A DNA stretch of 64,000 bases from Argonema galeatum A003/A1 (GCF_023333595.1 NZ_JAIQZM010000027.1:1-64000); one strand, 5' to 3'; positions 43,381 through 53,039 are shown, numbered from the stretch's first letter. The notes: generated from the letters alone by a model not told the origin. Numbers and translations: made by a program.

Positions 43381-45018
43381 CTACTTATTTAGCTTATTTT
43401 CAGCAATCGGGGTTGGGATCGGTATAGGTGAATGGTTAGCAGAAGCGGAATTTATATGACCAGTTATTTCAGGAATCTGCATCTTCGTTGCTTCCGCCAT
43501 AGGAGTCAAGAACTGCGCTACTTCAACTTGCTGCTGTAGTTGCTCTGTCGAAGATACCAAACCACTCAATCCATTAACCAGATTGCGTAGATTATTGCGG
43601 AAAGCTGGATCGCCTGTCAACTCATCTAGGTCAGATGTGATTTTTTGTGCATTCTGAAACGTGACGCGAGCCGAATCTAAAGTCTGTTGCAGCACTAGCA
43701 AATTTGTCGGACTATTGAGAGAATTAGAAACGTCGCGTAAGTTGGCTGAAGCTTGTGCCGCATTGGCAGATAGAGTTTCTAAGTTACGGATCAATTCTCC
43801 TTGGGTGACGCGATCGATCGCAGGCGCTAAATTGGCAACTGTAACGCGAAGTTGCTCGCTCGTTTGGCTGAGATTATTTAGCGTGTTAACGAGAGTAGCT
43901 TGATTGGCTGTAATTAGATTATTGAGGTTGGTTACTAAACCGCTGGCTTGAGTAGCTGTTAAACGCAATTCATCGGCTGTTGTACCGAATTTATTGGCAG
44001 TTTGAGTAGCGGTTGAATCAAGTCGATCGACAGTTACAGAAACTCGATCGGCAACGCGACCAAATTTGTCTGCTGTTACACCGAATCGATTGGCAGTTTG
44101 ATTAACAGTACCATTAATTTGATTGGCAGTTATCGCAAATTTATCAGCAGTTTGATTAAGTTTACCAGCAGTTCCTCCGAATTGGGCGATAGTTTGATTA
44201 AGTCGATCGGCGGTTCCTCCAAATTTGGCAATAGTTTGATTAAGTCGGTCAGGCGTTTGTCCGAATTTAGCAATAGTTTGATTAAGTCGGTCAGGAGTTT
44301 CTCGGAATCCGACAATAGTTTGATTGAGTCTTTCGGCAGTTCCTCCGAATTTGTTGGCAGTCTGATTAACGGCATTTGCAGCTGCCGATACGTTTCTTAA
44401 ATCTTGCTTTACCGCGCCGAGCAAACTGGAGAGTTCCCGTGTCACTTGTGTGACTCCCTGCGCCGCCACTGATGTGTTTTCAACTGCTGAGTTGATGTTA
44501 TCAAAAAACTTGGTATCGCTGTACACTTTAGCAAAGCGAACGGCGACGCGAATAAATTCGTCGAGGCTGATGCCAACTTGACCCTGCAAACGTGCGTTAT
44601 TACAAATAATCAGGTTGCTGTCTTTGCAGTTGGGGTCTAATGGGTTAGCGCCTTGAAGATTTAGCGGTACGGAGTTTGTCGGTATGATGTCGATCGTGTT
44701 TTCGCTAATTAAACCTGACTGATTGGCTTCTACTGCAACATCGCGAGGGATTGCCAAATCTGGTTGAGTAATTTCAATCTCAACTTCAACTCCATTTGCA
44801 CCTGCTTTGATGTTTGTAACTTTGCCAACGGCGACGCCACGATACCGCACTGGCGTCCCTATTTGCATACCCGCTGCATTTGCGAATTCAACTGTAGCTT
44901 TGTAGGTACGATCGCCAAAATATGTCCCTCGCAACCACAAAAACAATGCACCAAATACGCCAATTCCCAGTAAGAACAACAGACCAACAGATCCTTCTCG
45001 AACTGTTCGCGATCGCAT
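43381..45018 (-). CDS. mlaD: MlaD/MCE-family lipid transport protein
   Basis: 545 residues. One N-terminal membrane helix (about 10-30), an MCE domain (about 38-118, with GTPVRYRGVAVGKV), then a long helical region. The helical region includes five ~14-residue repeats (RLNQTIAKFGGTPD type, about 222-290), which probably form a coiled tube or stalk. MCE proteins carry lipids between inner membrane and outer or thylakoid membrane; the plastid counterpart is TGD2. The ATPase gene lies directly upstream. GGAGGAGG precedes the ATG. No permease (mlaE) gene is in the window. Confidence 0.88.
   Translation of the reverse strand: MRSRTVREGSVGLLFLLGIGVFGALFLWLRGTYFGDRTYKATVEFANAAGMQIGTPVRYRGVAVGKVTNIKAGANGVEVEIEITQPDLAIPRDVAVEANQSGLISENTIDIIPTNSVPLNLQGANPLDPNCKDSNLIICNNARLQGQVGISLDEFIRVAVRFAKVYSDTKFFDNINSAVENTSVAAQGVTQVTRELSSLLGAVKQDLRNVSAAANAVNQTANKFGGTAERLNQTIVGFRETPDRLNQTIAKFGQTPDRLNQTIAKFGGTADRLNQTIAQFGGTAGKLNQTADKFAITANQINGTVNQTANRFGVTADKFGRVADRVSVTVDRLDSTATQTANKFGTTADELRLTATQASGLVTNLNNLITANQATLVNTLNNLSQTSEQLRVTVANLAPAIDRVTQGELIRNLETLSANAAQASANLRDVSNSLNSPTNLLVLQQTLDSARVTFQNAQKITSDLDELTGDPAFRNNLRNLVNGLSGLVSSTEQLQQQVEVAQFLTPMAEATKMQIPEITGHINSASANHSPIPIPTPIAENKLNK
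44147..44356 (-). repeat. 42-bp tandem repeats within mlaD
   Basis: ATAGTTTGATTAAG recurs at 44189, 44231 and 44273, with a diverged copy at 44315: a strict 42-bp period matching the 14-residue protein repeat. Confidence 0.75.
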
Positions 45019-45144
45019 TTCCTCCTCCCCAGCCGATTTTAGATTTTAGATTTTAGATTTTAGAGCTTGTGAGAACCAAAGACTGTCAGGCTTGACAAGT
45101 AACGGTTTCATCCAAAATCCAAAATTGACTTGTCCAGAGCTATC

Positions 45145-45933
45145 TTAACCGATTACTTGAATTGGGCCTTCTACACTACCGCTAAAAAATTGCCGTATTA
45201 AAGGGTTTTCGGTCGTATCGATCTCCCGGACGCTACCCTCCCACTGCACTTTACCTCGGTAGAGGCAAACAATTCTAGAGGCAGTGCGACGGATGGTGCT
45301 ATCTTGGTGGGTGACGATCGCATAAGTGCCACAACCGCCGTCCTGACACTGCAACTGGCGGATTAAATCCTCAATCACCGTTGAAGCAATTGGGTCTAAT
45401 CCGGCTGTAGGCTCATCGTACAGCAAAACTTCTGGGGTATCTTCAGAATTTTCTGGATTTGACATAATCGCACGCGCAAAACTCACCCGCTTACGCATCC
45501 CGCCAGACAACTGAGACGGATAGCGATCGCCAATCCTTGGTAACCCTACCATCTCCAGCTTTTGGTTGACAAGTTCTCGAATTATGTGGCGCGGCAGTTT
45601 AGAATGTTGAAAAAGCACAAAGCCGACGTTTTCCTCCACCGTCAGCGAGTCGAACAAAGCCGCCTGCTGGAACACCATCCCAATCGCGATCGGATCTACT
45701 GCATCCTCGACTAACCCCAGCCGCTTTTGTCCCTGAATATAAATTTCGCCTGCATCGGGAGCCAACAATCCAGAAATTATCCGCAGAATCGTCGATTTTC
45801 CCGTACCGGATGGGCCGATAATACCCAGTGCTTCGCCTTGGTAAATCTTCAGATCGACTTCATCTAGTACTACAGTGTCACCAAAGGACTTGCTAATTCC
45901 CTTGAGTTCGATTAATGGCTCAGTCATAAGCAA
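45145..45933 (-). CDS. mlaF: MlaF-type ABC transporter ATPase
   Basis: 262 residues. Walker A GPSGTGKST, Q-loop MVFQQAALFDSLTVEENVGF, signature QLSGGMRKR, Walker B VLLYDEPTAGLDP and switch His in VTHQD. The LSGGMRKRVSFARAI and ALFDSLTV wording is typical of MlaF/TGD3 ATPases. It should energise lipid transfer with the MlaD protein encoded 126 bases downstream and a permease encoded elsewhere. Confidence 0.9.
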   Translation of the reverse strand: MLMTEPLIELKGISKSFGDTVVLDEVDLKIYQGEALGIIGPSGTGKSTILRIISGLLAPDAGEIYIQGQKRLGLVEDAVDPIAIGMVFQQAALFDSLTVEENVGFVLFQHSKLPRHIIRELVNQKLEMVGLPRIGDRYPSQLSGGMRKRVSFARAIMSNPENSEDTPEVLLYDEPTAGLDPIASTVIEDLIRQLQCQDGGCGTYAIVTHQDSTIRRTASRIVCLYRGKVQWEGSVREIDTTENPLIRQFFSGSVEGPIQVIG

Positions 45934-46008
45934 AGTATGTTTTAGTGGTAAAGTTTATTAGGAACACTACCTCTGCAAATTCATTTTATCTTCTGAAAAA
46001 CGAATTAC

Positions 46009-46995
46009 ATGGAAGAACTTAATTCTATCACCGAAGAAGACCTAAAGAGTGAAGAAAAAGACCTCTTGCCCGTCCAACCAGATAGCCTCACACCTCATTA
46101 TGACAAACTTCAAAAACTTTTAAGTAATCAGAAGCTTCCACAGGCAGATAAGGAGAGCGTTCAAAACACGATTGCGAAGTACCGAGAATGGATTAAATCT
46201 ATGGATGGAATCACTTCTGAGGGTGACGAAAAGGTTAAGGCTTTGGTGAATACCCTTAACGACTACAAAACGTTTGTTGAGGTTGAACTTATTTGGGACA
46301 GCGAGGCAGATTTCCTCTACCGTCAGCGAGGACAACTAAAGCTGGACAACTCGATTCTTGAAGAGTTCTTACCTCGATTAGTTGACCCTGCTATAATCCC
46401 TGCCTTGAAAGGGCAGATTTATATAACTGGCCCGCAGACAACTTTTGCAGGCGCTTACTTTACAACCACTCTCACTTCGCCACAAAAGGGTGCTGGTCTT
46501 CAGATTCGCAAAAAGAATCAGGATTTTACAGTAGGTCGCACGGCCTACCTAAAGTCTTCTTTTGACAAAAAATTTCCGGCAAACGACACCGTGACCCTTA
46601 AAATATATTTTGCGTTTCTTGCTGCGGAGTGCAAAACTAACCTAGATAGTACAATGTTTCCAGGGTTGCTAGGCACTGCCCGCGACCTAAAGATGGCGTT
46701 TCCGGGTTCGCGCTACTATATTCTTTGCGAGTGGTTGGATATGCCACCAATAAGCACTGCCGATACCAATATTGATGAGGTGATTATTCTCCGGGGCAAA
46801 AGGTTGGCATCGGATGTTCGCCACAAGTTCGCCAAATCCAGCGATCGAAAAAAGCAGCGAGACTCACATCAAGAGTTTCTTCTTAGTAATCCAATACGTG
46901 AAGACAGGGTTTTGCGCTTCGTCAATCATATGAGGAATCTGTTCGGTGCAACCGTCTTACAAGAGGATGAAGTATTGGCTAGAGGGTACTTCTAA
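46009..46995 (+). CDS. Type II restriction endonuclease (resembles Bpu10I family)
   Basis: 328 residues. The segment AAECKTNLDSTMFPGLLGTARDLK and YYILCEWLDMPPIS resembles Bpu10I-type restriction enzymes as I remember them. Glu207-x-Lys209 (ECK) would be the metal-site half of a PD-(D/E)XK core, with an upstream acidic residue at about 193. The charged N-terminal ~120 residues are helical. The gene ends four bases before a DNA methyltransferase gene. This tandem layout supports a restriction-modification pair. Specificity cannot be predicted. Bpu10I-like enzymes cut asymmetric sites and can be heterodimeric, but only one subunit gene is seen here. Confidence 0.75.
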   Translation: MEELNSITEEDLKSEEKDLLPVQPDSLTPHYDKLQKLLSNQKLPQADKESVQNTIAKYREWIKSMDGITSEGDEKVKALVNTLNDYKTFVEVELIWDSEADFLYRQRGQLKLDNSILEEFLPRLVDPAIIPALKGQIYITGPQTTFAGAYFTTTLTSPQKGAGLQIRKKNQDFTVGRTAYLKSSFDKKFPANDTVTLKIYFAFLAAECKTNLDSTMFPGLLGTARDLKMAFPGSRYYILCEWLDMPPISTADTNIDEVIILRGKRLASDVRHKFAKSSDRKKQRDSHQEFLLSNPIREDRVLRFVNHMRNLFGATVLQEDEVLARGYF

Positions 46996-46999
46996 AGTT

Positions 47000-48286
47000 A
47001 TGTTTTATTTGAGTAACCTAGCTGAAAAAATTGCATCATTTCCAATTGATAGGAATTTCATGCCTCAAAACAAACTCGATCTTATGGATAGGGAGCGAAC
47101 AAGTTTTTATCCTTGGAGAGGCCAGTTTTCCCCAGGTTTAGTTGACCTTCTTCTCGATGCCTACGCTCAAGACGACACTGTAGTTATCGATCCATTTGTA
47201 GGTAGCGGGACAACCCTTTTTGAAGCAAGCCGCCGGGGTCTTAAGTGTTATGGCAGCGAGATTAATCCTGCTGCTATTTTGTTTGCAAGACAGGCAAAGT
47301 TTGCTAATATAAACATTCGGTTACGCAGTCGGATCTTCACTGTTGCCGAAGAACTAATTGAAAAGCATATTGGCGACTATCTCCCCCCAACTCTCTTTAG
47401 AATACCGAAAAACCAACCGCCAAATGAATCAATCAAAAAAGCAGCTATGCGATTACTGAACGAAGCAGCCAGTGATGAGATGTTACACTCTTTGCTATTA
47501 ACGACCGTTACGCTGGCTATGGGAAATGGCGATGTTCTTACAGGGGAAAATTTTGAATTAAGCTACGAACGCAACCGCGCCATTGTAAGCAATCTTTCAT
47601 TTACTTCTCGCCCTTGCCATGTTTTTATGAGTGATGCGCGGGGATTACCTTTACCTGAAAAAAGTGTAGACTTAGTAATAAGTTCACCACCCTACATAAA
47701 TGTTTTTAACTATCATCAGAACTACCGTAAAGCAATGGAGATGTTGGGGTGGCATTTACTTGACATTGCTCCGTCAGAAATGGGCTCGAATCGAAAGCAC
47801 CGTGGAAATCGTTTTATGACTCCGGTACAATTCTGTATAGACTTGATGCTAGTATTAGCCGAGCTTCGGCGGATTCTGCATCCAGATGGAACAGCAATTT
47901 TTGTCATGGGTCGAGAGTCCAGAGTTCGAGGAATAGCTTTTAATAACAGTCATTTACTGGCTCTTTGTGCTGTTGGAGGCGCTGGCTTTAATATTGAACG
48001 ATGGCAGGAACGTAAGTTCACAAACCGTTTTGGTATAACTATTTATGAAGATATCCTAACTTTGAAACCTGATTGTAAAATATTAGACACACCTAGCGAG
48101 TTTGGTCGGCAGGTCGGAGTTTTGGCATTGCAAAATGCCTCAAATATCGCAAGTGGAGAAGTTCTCAATAACATCAAACAAGCCATTGAGCGAAGTGGAG
48201 AAATCCCTCCTTCGCCGTATTTCAAGCCATCATTACAATCCCCTATTAAACTTGGGGCCTGGGCTGCTACACAGGCTGTTAAGTAA
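47000..48286 (+). CDS. DNA methyltransferase of the restriction-modification pair (N4-cytosine/N6-adenine type)
   Basis: 428 residues from ATG at 47000, four bases after the endonuclease stop; an upstream start would overlap that gene by 50 bases. The SAM motif DPFVGSGT (64-71) is followed by EASRRGLKCYGSEINP. The catalytic SPPY (229-232) favours an exocyclic amino methyltransferase, most often N4-cytosine. About 150 residues separate the two motifs. It should protect the host from the adjacent nuclease. I do not know the recognition site. Confidence 0.85.
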   Translation: MFYLSNLAEKIASFPIDRNFMPQNKLDLMDRERTSFYPWRGQFSPGLVDLLLDAYAQDDTVVIDPFVGSGTTLFEASRRGLKCYGSEINPAAILFARQAKFANINIRLRSRIFTVAEELIEKHIGDYLPPTLFRIPKNQPPNESIKKAAMRLLNEAASDEMLHSLLLTTVTLAMGNGDVLTGENFELSYERNRAIVSNLSFTSRPCHVFMSDARGLPLPEKSVDLVISSPPYINVFNYHQNYRKAMEMLGWHLLDIAPSEMGSNRKHRGNRFMTPVQFCIDLMLVLAELRRILHPDGTAIFVMGRESRVRGIAFNNSHLLALCAVGGAGFNIERWQERKFTNRFGITIYEDILTLKPDCKILDTPSEFGRQVGVLALQNASNIASGEVLNNIKQAIERSGEIPPSPYFKPSLQSPIKLGAWAATQAVK

Positions 48287-48375
48287 TATAAGGTAAGAAG
48301 TGGGATTTATCGATCGCGGTTGAAGTGGGATACTGAATTATAAACTTTTAAAACGGATTCACAAGGTGAGTTTCT

Positions 48376-49068
48376 ATGTCAAGTATCGAACAATTAATAG
48401 CAGAAATACAGCAAGAAGCGGAAAGTGCTGCCTTTCCCATTGATGAACCAGTCTATCTTGCTGCGGGTTTAAAGCCGACTGTGCCAATTCTCTATGCAGG
48501 CAATCTAGAAAGCCAGCTGTGCTTTTTTGCGCGGGATTTGGGCAAAGATGAAGTATCTGCGCGTCAACCGCTCTACGGCGCTGCTGGCAAGCTGGTACGT
48601 CGGGGTCTGTACCGGGCTATCTATGGCAAAGAGCCGAGTAACAGTGAAGATTTGCAAGCCGTTCTCGATCGCGTTCTCCTCACCAACACGGTTCCTTACA
48701 AACCACCCGGTAACAAAGCTTACTCGGAGCCTGTGAAGAAACGGTTTCGTCCCTTTCTGGAGCGTTTGCTGGTAATGAATTGGCAAGGCGATCGCATTAT
48801 CACGCTAGGTAATGAAGCTTTCAAATGGTTTTACCCTTATGCTGGCAAAGGAGTTGCAGCGGAGTTTTTTGAAAGGCCCGATCGCTATACCGCCAGTCTT
48901 CCAGTCACACTGCAAGCCAAAGACGAGCTAGGCAATCTGCATCAACGTCTGGTAACGCTTATGCCACTTCCTCACCCCTCCCCGCTCAACCAACAATACT
49001 ACGCCCAATTTCCCCAGTTGCTTCAGCAGCGCCTTTCGGAAATATTTCCCGTCCCAGCAGGGGCGTAG
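48376..49068 (+). CDS. Uracil-DNA-glycosylase superfamily protein
   Basis: 230 residues. LTNTVPYKPPGNKAY, IITLGNEAFKWF and LMPLPHPSPLNQQYY match the layout of UDG-like proteins, with the final HPSP the DNA-wedge motif. The first catalytic motif, usually GxDPG-like, is less clear (YAGNLESQLCFFARDLG), so activity on uracil is not certain. AAGGTGAG lies before the ATG. It sits 90 bases after the restriction-modification genes, perhaps by chance. Confidence 0.72.
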   Translation: MSSIEQLIAEIQQEAESAAFPIDEPVYLAAGLKPTVPILYAGNLESQLCFFARDLGKDEVSARQPLYGAAGKLVRRGLYRAIYGKEPSNSEDLQAVLDRVLLTNTVPYKPPGNKAYSEPVKKRFRPFLERLLVMNWQGDRIITLGNEAFKWFYPYAGKGVAAEFFERPDRYTASLPVTLQAKDELGNLHQRLVTLMPLPHPSPLNQQYYAQFPQLLQQRLSEIFPVPAGA

Positions 49069-49396
49069 TTTGGCGGTGAGGCGATCGATCGGAACATTTG
49101 GTCAGCTGCCATTCGTCCTAGATCTAGTAGTACACTAGAATTAATTCATACATACGGCGATGCCAATTTTGCAGTCAATCGATCGGATGATTTTGGATTC
49201 TAGGTTTTTGGATTGACCCCCAGACGGTCTTTCGGTAGCTCTGCAATACTGAAAAGGTTTTTTTTCTTCTCCACGACTCAAAGTCGGGGGCTTGAAACCT
49301 TTTTGGTTTTCGGTCAACTGAAGGCAAAATAATCTCGCCTTTTGTTTGTTTGACAAATCAGCCGATTTAATCATTGTTCCACAAGCAGATATCTTT
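49069..49396. other. Intergenic region containing an IS605-end-like repeat
   Basis: Apart from the repeat at 49173-49312 nothing is recognised. An in-frame TTG at 49346 could extend the next gene, but its ATG at 49397 gives a better signal peptide. Confidence 0.5.
49173..49312 (-). mobile_element. IS605 right-end-like solo element (copy A)
   Basis: On the minus strand, CAAGCCCCCGACTTTGAGTC gives a hairpin, followed further on by GGGGGTCAATCC. This is the layout of an IS605/IS1341 right end, but no transposase gene is attached. A second copy with about 85 percent similarity by eye lies at 54369-54505. Both begin GTCAATCGAT on the plus strand. Confidence 0.5.
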
Positions 49397-50206
49397 ATGG
49401 GTTGGAAAAAAAACCTCCTACATCTGGCAACGCTTTCCTTCACCCTATCTCTGGGATTCCTTCTTATCCCTCGCTTGCAAGCGTTGGTACAGGCACAGCA
49501 AAAGCAGATACAAGCCCAAAGGATACCTGGTAGTTGGGAAGTTGCACAGGCATTTCAGCCTCCAAACCGAGGGGCACCTAGTAGCACCGCCGGTGGGGCA
49601 TCGCGTGGTAGCCAATGTGCAAATGACCCAGACGCCAAACTCTCTTTAACTGCATTGATGCCAGCAAATAAGTTCGGATTAACGGTGAGAAGCAATCCGA
49701 AATTCTTCTTTTATATTCCTGCAACTTCCGCACGTACAGTAGAATTTGTTCTCAAGGACGAACAGGATCTAGATATTTACCGACAAACCTTTGCCATTAC
49801 CGGCAAAGCCGGTATTGTCAGCTTCAGTCCCTTTGCAGAATTGAATATACCGCCTTTAGAAAAAGATAAAAATTATAAGTGGCAATTGGCACTCAGATGC
49901 AATATCGCCGATCCAATTAACGATCCTTTTGTGGAAGGATGGGTGCAACGAATTGAACCGAGTTCAACTCTAGCCGAACAGCTAAAGCAGACTCAACAAG
50001 AGCGCGATCGTCTAGCCCTGTATGCAAAAAATGGGATATGGTACGAAGCAGTCACAACTATACTCGAACTGCCACTCAGCGATCCTAATTATCCCGCCCT
50101 TGCAGCTTCATGGCAAGAACTGTTAAAGTCAGTCGGACTGGAGAAAGTAGCCAAAGAGCCTTTGATTAATTGCTGTAGTGCAGCAACCACAAGTGCATCG
50201 CCTTAG
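49397..50206 (+). CDS. DUF928 domain exported protein
   Basis: 269 residues from ATG at 49397. Hydrophobic signal (about 6-32) followed by a linker, then the DUF928 region (about 75-265) with LSLTALMPANKFGLTVRSNPKFFFYIP and KYAKNGIWYEAVTTILEL-like text. DUF928 proteins are cyanobacterial, exported, and often encoded near CHASE2 proteins; here the CHASE2 gene is 42 kb away. Function unknown. Confidence 0.78.
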   Translation: MGWKKNLLHLATLSFTLSLGFLLIPRLQALVQAQQKQIQAQRIPGSWEVAQAFQPPNRGAPSSTAGGASRGSQCANDPDAKLSLTALMPANKFGLTVRSNPKFFFYIPATSARTVEFVLKDEQDLDIYRQTFAITGKAGIVSFSPFAELNIPPLEKDKNYKWQLALRCNIADPINDPFVEGWVQRIEPSSTLAEQLKQTQQERDRLALYAKNGIWYEAVTTILELPLSDPNYPALAASWQELLKSVGLEKVAKEPLINCCSAATTSASP

Positions 50207-50482
50207 CTCGACTTTATCCATTTGGCTCTCCCCTACTTATAATTGAGCTAATCATTCGTAGGTTGAGTAGAGCGAAGCGAAACCCAACACCACCAAACTA
50301 ATAAGTTGGGTTTCGTTGCCAAGGCCCATTATACAAGCTACCAGCATAGTAGCTGGTAGTATCAAAAGCGGTTCCCGGTTGCCAGAAATTTTTTAGCCAA
50401 CCAGCGTGTACCACTTCCGTGTACCACTTTGTCGAAATTAGTCACTAGCCGATCGAACTGGAGAAGAGGGAGACTCTAGAGA

Positions 50483-50553
50483 GCGGGTGATGGGGCTCGA
50501 ACCCACGACATTCTGCTTGGGAAGCAGATGCTCTACCACTGAACTACACCCGC
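50483..50553 (-). tRNA. tRNA-Gly (anticodon CCC)
   Basis: 71 bases. The acceptor stem GCGGGTG pairs with CACCCGC (CCA not encoded). D arm GTTC/GAGC, anticodon stem TCTGC/GCAGA with loop TTCCCAA, so the anticodon is CCC reading GGG. T arm GTGGGTTCGAGCCCCA-like. Complete cloverleaf. Confidence 0.95.
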
Positions 50554-50769
50554 ATTTACATTTAAGTGTAGCACATTTTGATGCAACCTTGGATAATCTT
50601 ACCTATACGCAAATGCCGATCGGCTGCTGGGGCAAAGAGATGTAGCATAATATTCGCTCTCTAACAAGTGGTTTTTTTCGCTAAATTGAATAAGAATAGT
50701 AAAGATAATAAATATTAATATCTCGCAATTCTCTCCTGACACAGCCCCCAGCACAAACGAGTAACCAGT

Positions 50770-51639
50770 ATGTTTAATGCCACAGAAATTCTGATTGACA
50801 CCTTCGTAGAAAAGCTTCGAGACGGTTACCGCCGCACCTATGGAGGATTCAAGCCCGACTACGGAGACATTATTGGCTGGGCCGGAAGCATGGCGCTGGA
50901 AAATATCGCCAACAGCGACGCCCTCTATCACGACGTTGAACATACGATCCTTGTGACTTTAGTCGGACAGGAGATCTTACGCGGAAGACATATCCGCGAG
51001 GGTGGTGTTTCCTGTGAAGATTGGTTACACTGCATTATCTCGCTGGTATGTCATGACATTGGATATGTCAAAGGAGTTTGCCGTCAAGATATAGAAGCCG
51101 ACGGATTGTATGCGACTGGAAAAGACGGCGGGATGATTTCTCTGCGTTTTGGGGCTTCGGATGCTAGCCTTACCCCTTATCACGTAGACCGGGCAAAACT
51201 CTTTATCGATGAACGCTTTGGCGGTCACAAGCTAATTGATGCTCATACAATTAAGCGTAATATTGAACTGACTCGCTTCCCAGTTCCCGCCGCTGAAGAT
51301 CGTCAGAATACGGTAAACTATGCGGAGTTGGTTCGCGCCGCCGATTTAATTGGCCAACTAAGCGATCCGCGCTACCTCAAGAAAATTACTTCTTTGTTCT
51401 ACGAGTTTGAAGAGACTGGGGTGAATAAAGCCTTGGGATACCGTCATCCTGGAGATCTACGCAGGAACTATTCTAAGTTTTACTGGCATGGAGTTCATCC
51501 TTATATTAAAGATGCACTTCGTTATCTACAGTTGACGCAGCAAGGCAAGCAAATCATTGCTAACTTGTACTCGAATGTGTTTGTGGTAGAACACGAAAAG
51601 GCTGAGGAAGAACAAAGGCGACTGGTTGAACAGGTATAG
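50770..51639 (+). CDS. HD-domain metal-dependent phosphohydrolase
   Basis: 289 residues. Metal ligands of an HD fold are visible: His54-Asp55 and His58 in YHDVEHT, His95-Asp96 in CHDIGY, and a later Asp in RAADLIGQLSD. No other domain and no signal peptide. HD proteins hydrolyse nucleotides or cyclic nucleotides. The YHDVEHT wording slightly recalls 3',5'-cyclic phosphodiesterases, and a substrate such as cAMP (made by the cyclase at 5849-7702) is possible but unproven. Confidence 0.82.
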   Translation: MFNATEILIDTFVEKLRDGYRRTYGGFKPDYGDIIGWAGSMALENIANSDALYHDVEHTILVTLVGQEILRGRHIREGGVSCEDWLHCIISLVCHDIGYVKGVCRQDIEADGLYATGKDGGMISLRFGASDASLTPYHVDRAKLFIDERFGGHKLIDAHTIKRNIELTRFPVPAAEDRQNTVNYAELVRAADLIGQLSDPRYLKKITSLFYEFEETGVNKALGYRHPGDLRRNYSKFYWHGVHPYIKDALRYLQLTQQGKQIIANLYSNVFVVEHEKAEEEQRRLVEQV

Positions 51640-51680
51640 CTAGGGGCTAGGGCGTGTTTTCAAAGTGTCAAGTTAGAGTC

Positions 51681-51760
51681 AGATCCCCCTAAATCCCCCT
51701 TAAAAAGGGGGACTTTGACTGGATTGTCCCCCCTTTTCATTCTTGGGCTGGGGGGGATCT
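51681..51760. repeat. C/G-tract inverted repeat AGATCCCCC/GGGGGATCT
   Basis: AGATCCCCCT at the left and GGGGGGATCT at the right are inverses, with an inner CCCCCTTAAAAAGGGGG hairpin. A widespread cyanobacterial repeat type, between the HD gene and the permease gene. Confidence 0.6.
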
Positions 51761-51873
51761 CCGGGGAGAGAAAACACGCACTCTTAGGCTAGGGGAAGAA
51801 GGGGCTAGAATCAAGAGTTTCAGGAATTGAGAATGTCCTAACCGACTCATCGGTTGCTATATAATAGGGATTT

Positions 51874-52989
51874 ATGAACTGGTGGCAGAAATTAAAAAAG
51901 AATCCTCTAGCTCGTTTGGGAGCTTTGTTACTGTTAGTTTTCTATTTGGCAGTAATTGCGGCTGATTTTGTCGCACCTTATGATGCTTATGCGTCTCAGC
52001 CTAATGGTTCGCTATTGCCACCGACGCAGATTTATTTGAAAACGCCAGAGGGAAAGTTTATCGGCCCTCATGTCTATCCTACTACTCAAGGGCCGGTAGA
52101 GCTTACGACAGGCGATCGCAAATTAATTGTAGATTGGCAAAAACCCTCACCTCTAAGCCTATTTGTTCAGGGGCCAACTTACTATTTGTTTCGGCTGAGC
52201 CTGCCAATACCACCCAAATTTGAAGAAGTAGAAATTTTTGGGGGTATTCCCTGCAATTGGCATCTATTCGGCACAGATGGGTCAGCCAAGTTTAACCTTT
52301 TGGGTACTGACGAACAGGGACGCGACCAGTTTACTCGTCTAGTACATGGAGGACGGATTAGCCTGAGCATTGGCTGGGTAGGAGTTGCCATTTCCTTTCC
52401 CTTGGGGATACTCTTCGGTGGGATTTCTGGCTATTTTGGTGGCTGGATTGACAGCATTTTGATGCGTTTCGTGGAAGTGCTGATGAGCATTCCCAGCATC
52501 TATCTCCTAGTCGCCCTCGCCGCAGTGTTACCGCCGGGACTCAGCAGCGCCCAGCGGTTTCTCTTAATTGTGTTCATCACCGCATTCATTGGCTGGGCAG
52601 GGTTGGCACGAGTGATCCGGGGACAAGTGCTGTCAATTAAAGAACGAGAATTTGTACAAGCGTCACGAGCTATGGGCGGCAACCCTATTTACATCATCAT
52701 CCGCCACGTCTTGCCCCAGACGGCTACTTACGTAATTATCTCCGCCACCTTAGCAGTTCCTGGTTTTATCGGCGCTGAATCGGTTCTCAGCTTAATCGGA
52801 CTCGGAATCCAGCAGCCCGATCCTTCTTGGGGAAATATGTTATCTCTGGCGACCAACGCTTCTATTTTGGTGCTACAACCTTGGCTAATTTGGCCGCCAG
52901 CATTGCTGATTGTCCTCACAGTCTTGGCTTTTAACCTACTGGGAGATGGTTTGCGAGATGCTCTCGATCCTCGCAGCCAGCAGCGTTAG
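51874..52989 (+). CDS. Oligopeptide/dipeptide-type ABC permease (DppC/OppC family)
   Basis: 371 residues. The first helix (about 14-31) is followed by a long periplasmic loop (about 35-160), then five helices. LLGTDEQGRDQFTRLVHGGRISL is the entry to the permease domain. The EAA loop SRAMGGNPIYIIIRHVLPQ contacts the ATPase. The loop before GTDEQGRD is longer than in E. coli DppC, as is usual in cyanobacterial members. No binding protein, second permease or ATPase adjoins, so it must assemble with subunits encoded elsewhere. Confidence 0.9.
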   Translation: MNWWQKLKKNPLARLGALLLLVFYLAVIAADFVAPYDAYASQPNGSLLPPTQIYLKTPEGKFIGPHVYPTTQGPVELTTGDRKLIVDWQKPSPLSLFVQGPTYYLFRLSLPIPPKFEEVEIFGGIPCNWHLFGTDGSAKFNLLGTDEQGRDQFTRLVHGGRISLSIGWVGVAISFPLGILFGGISGYFGGWIDSILMRFVEVLMSIPSIYLLVALAAVLPPGLSSAQRFLLIVFITAFIGWAGLARVIRGQVLSIKEREFVQASRAMGGNPIYIIIRHVLPQTATYVIISATLAVPGFIGAESVLSLIGLGIQQPDPSWGNMLSLATNASILVLQPWLIWPPALLIVLTVLAFNLLGDGLRDALDPRSQQR

Positions 52990-53039
52990 TCATTAGTTAT
53001 TAGTCATTAGTCATTGGTTAACAACAAAGGACTAATATA

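Noticed and set aside
43381-45933. Complete Mla operon
   Set aside because: No permease gene adjoins; only the ATPase and MCE protein are present here.
46009-49068. Defence island including the uracil-glycosylase-like gene
   Set aside because: Only the two restriction-modification genes are supported as defence; the glycosylase-like gene is separated and could be housekeeping.
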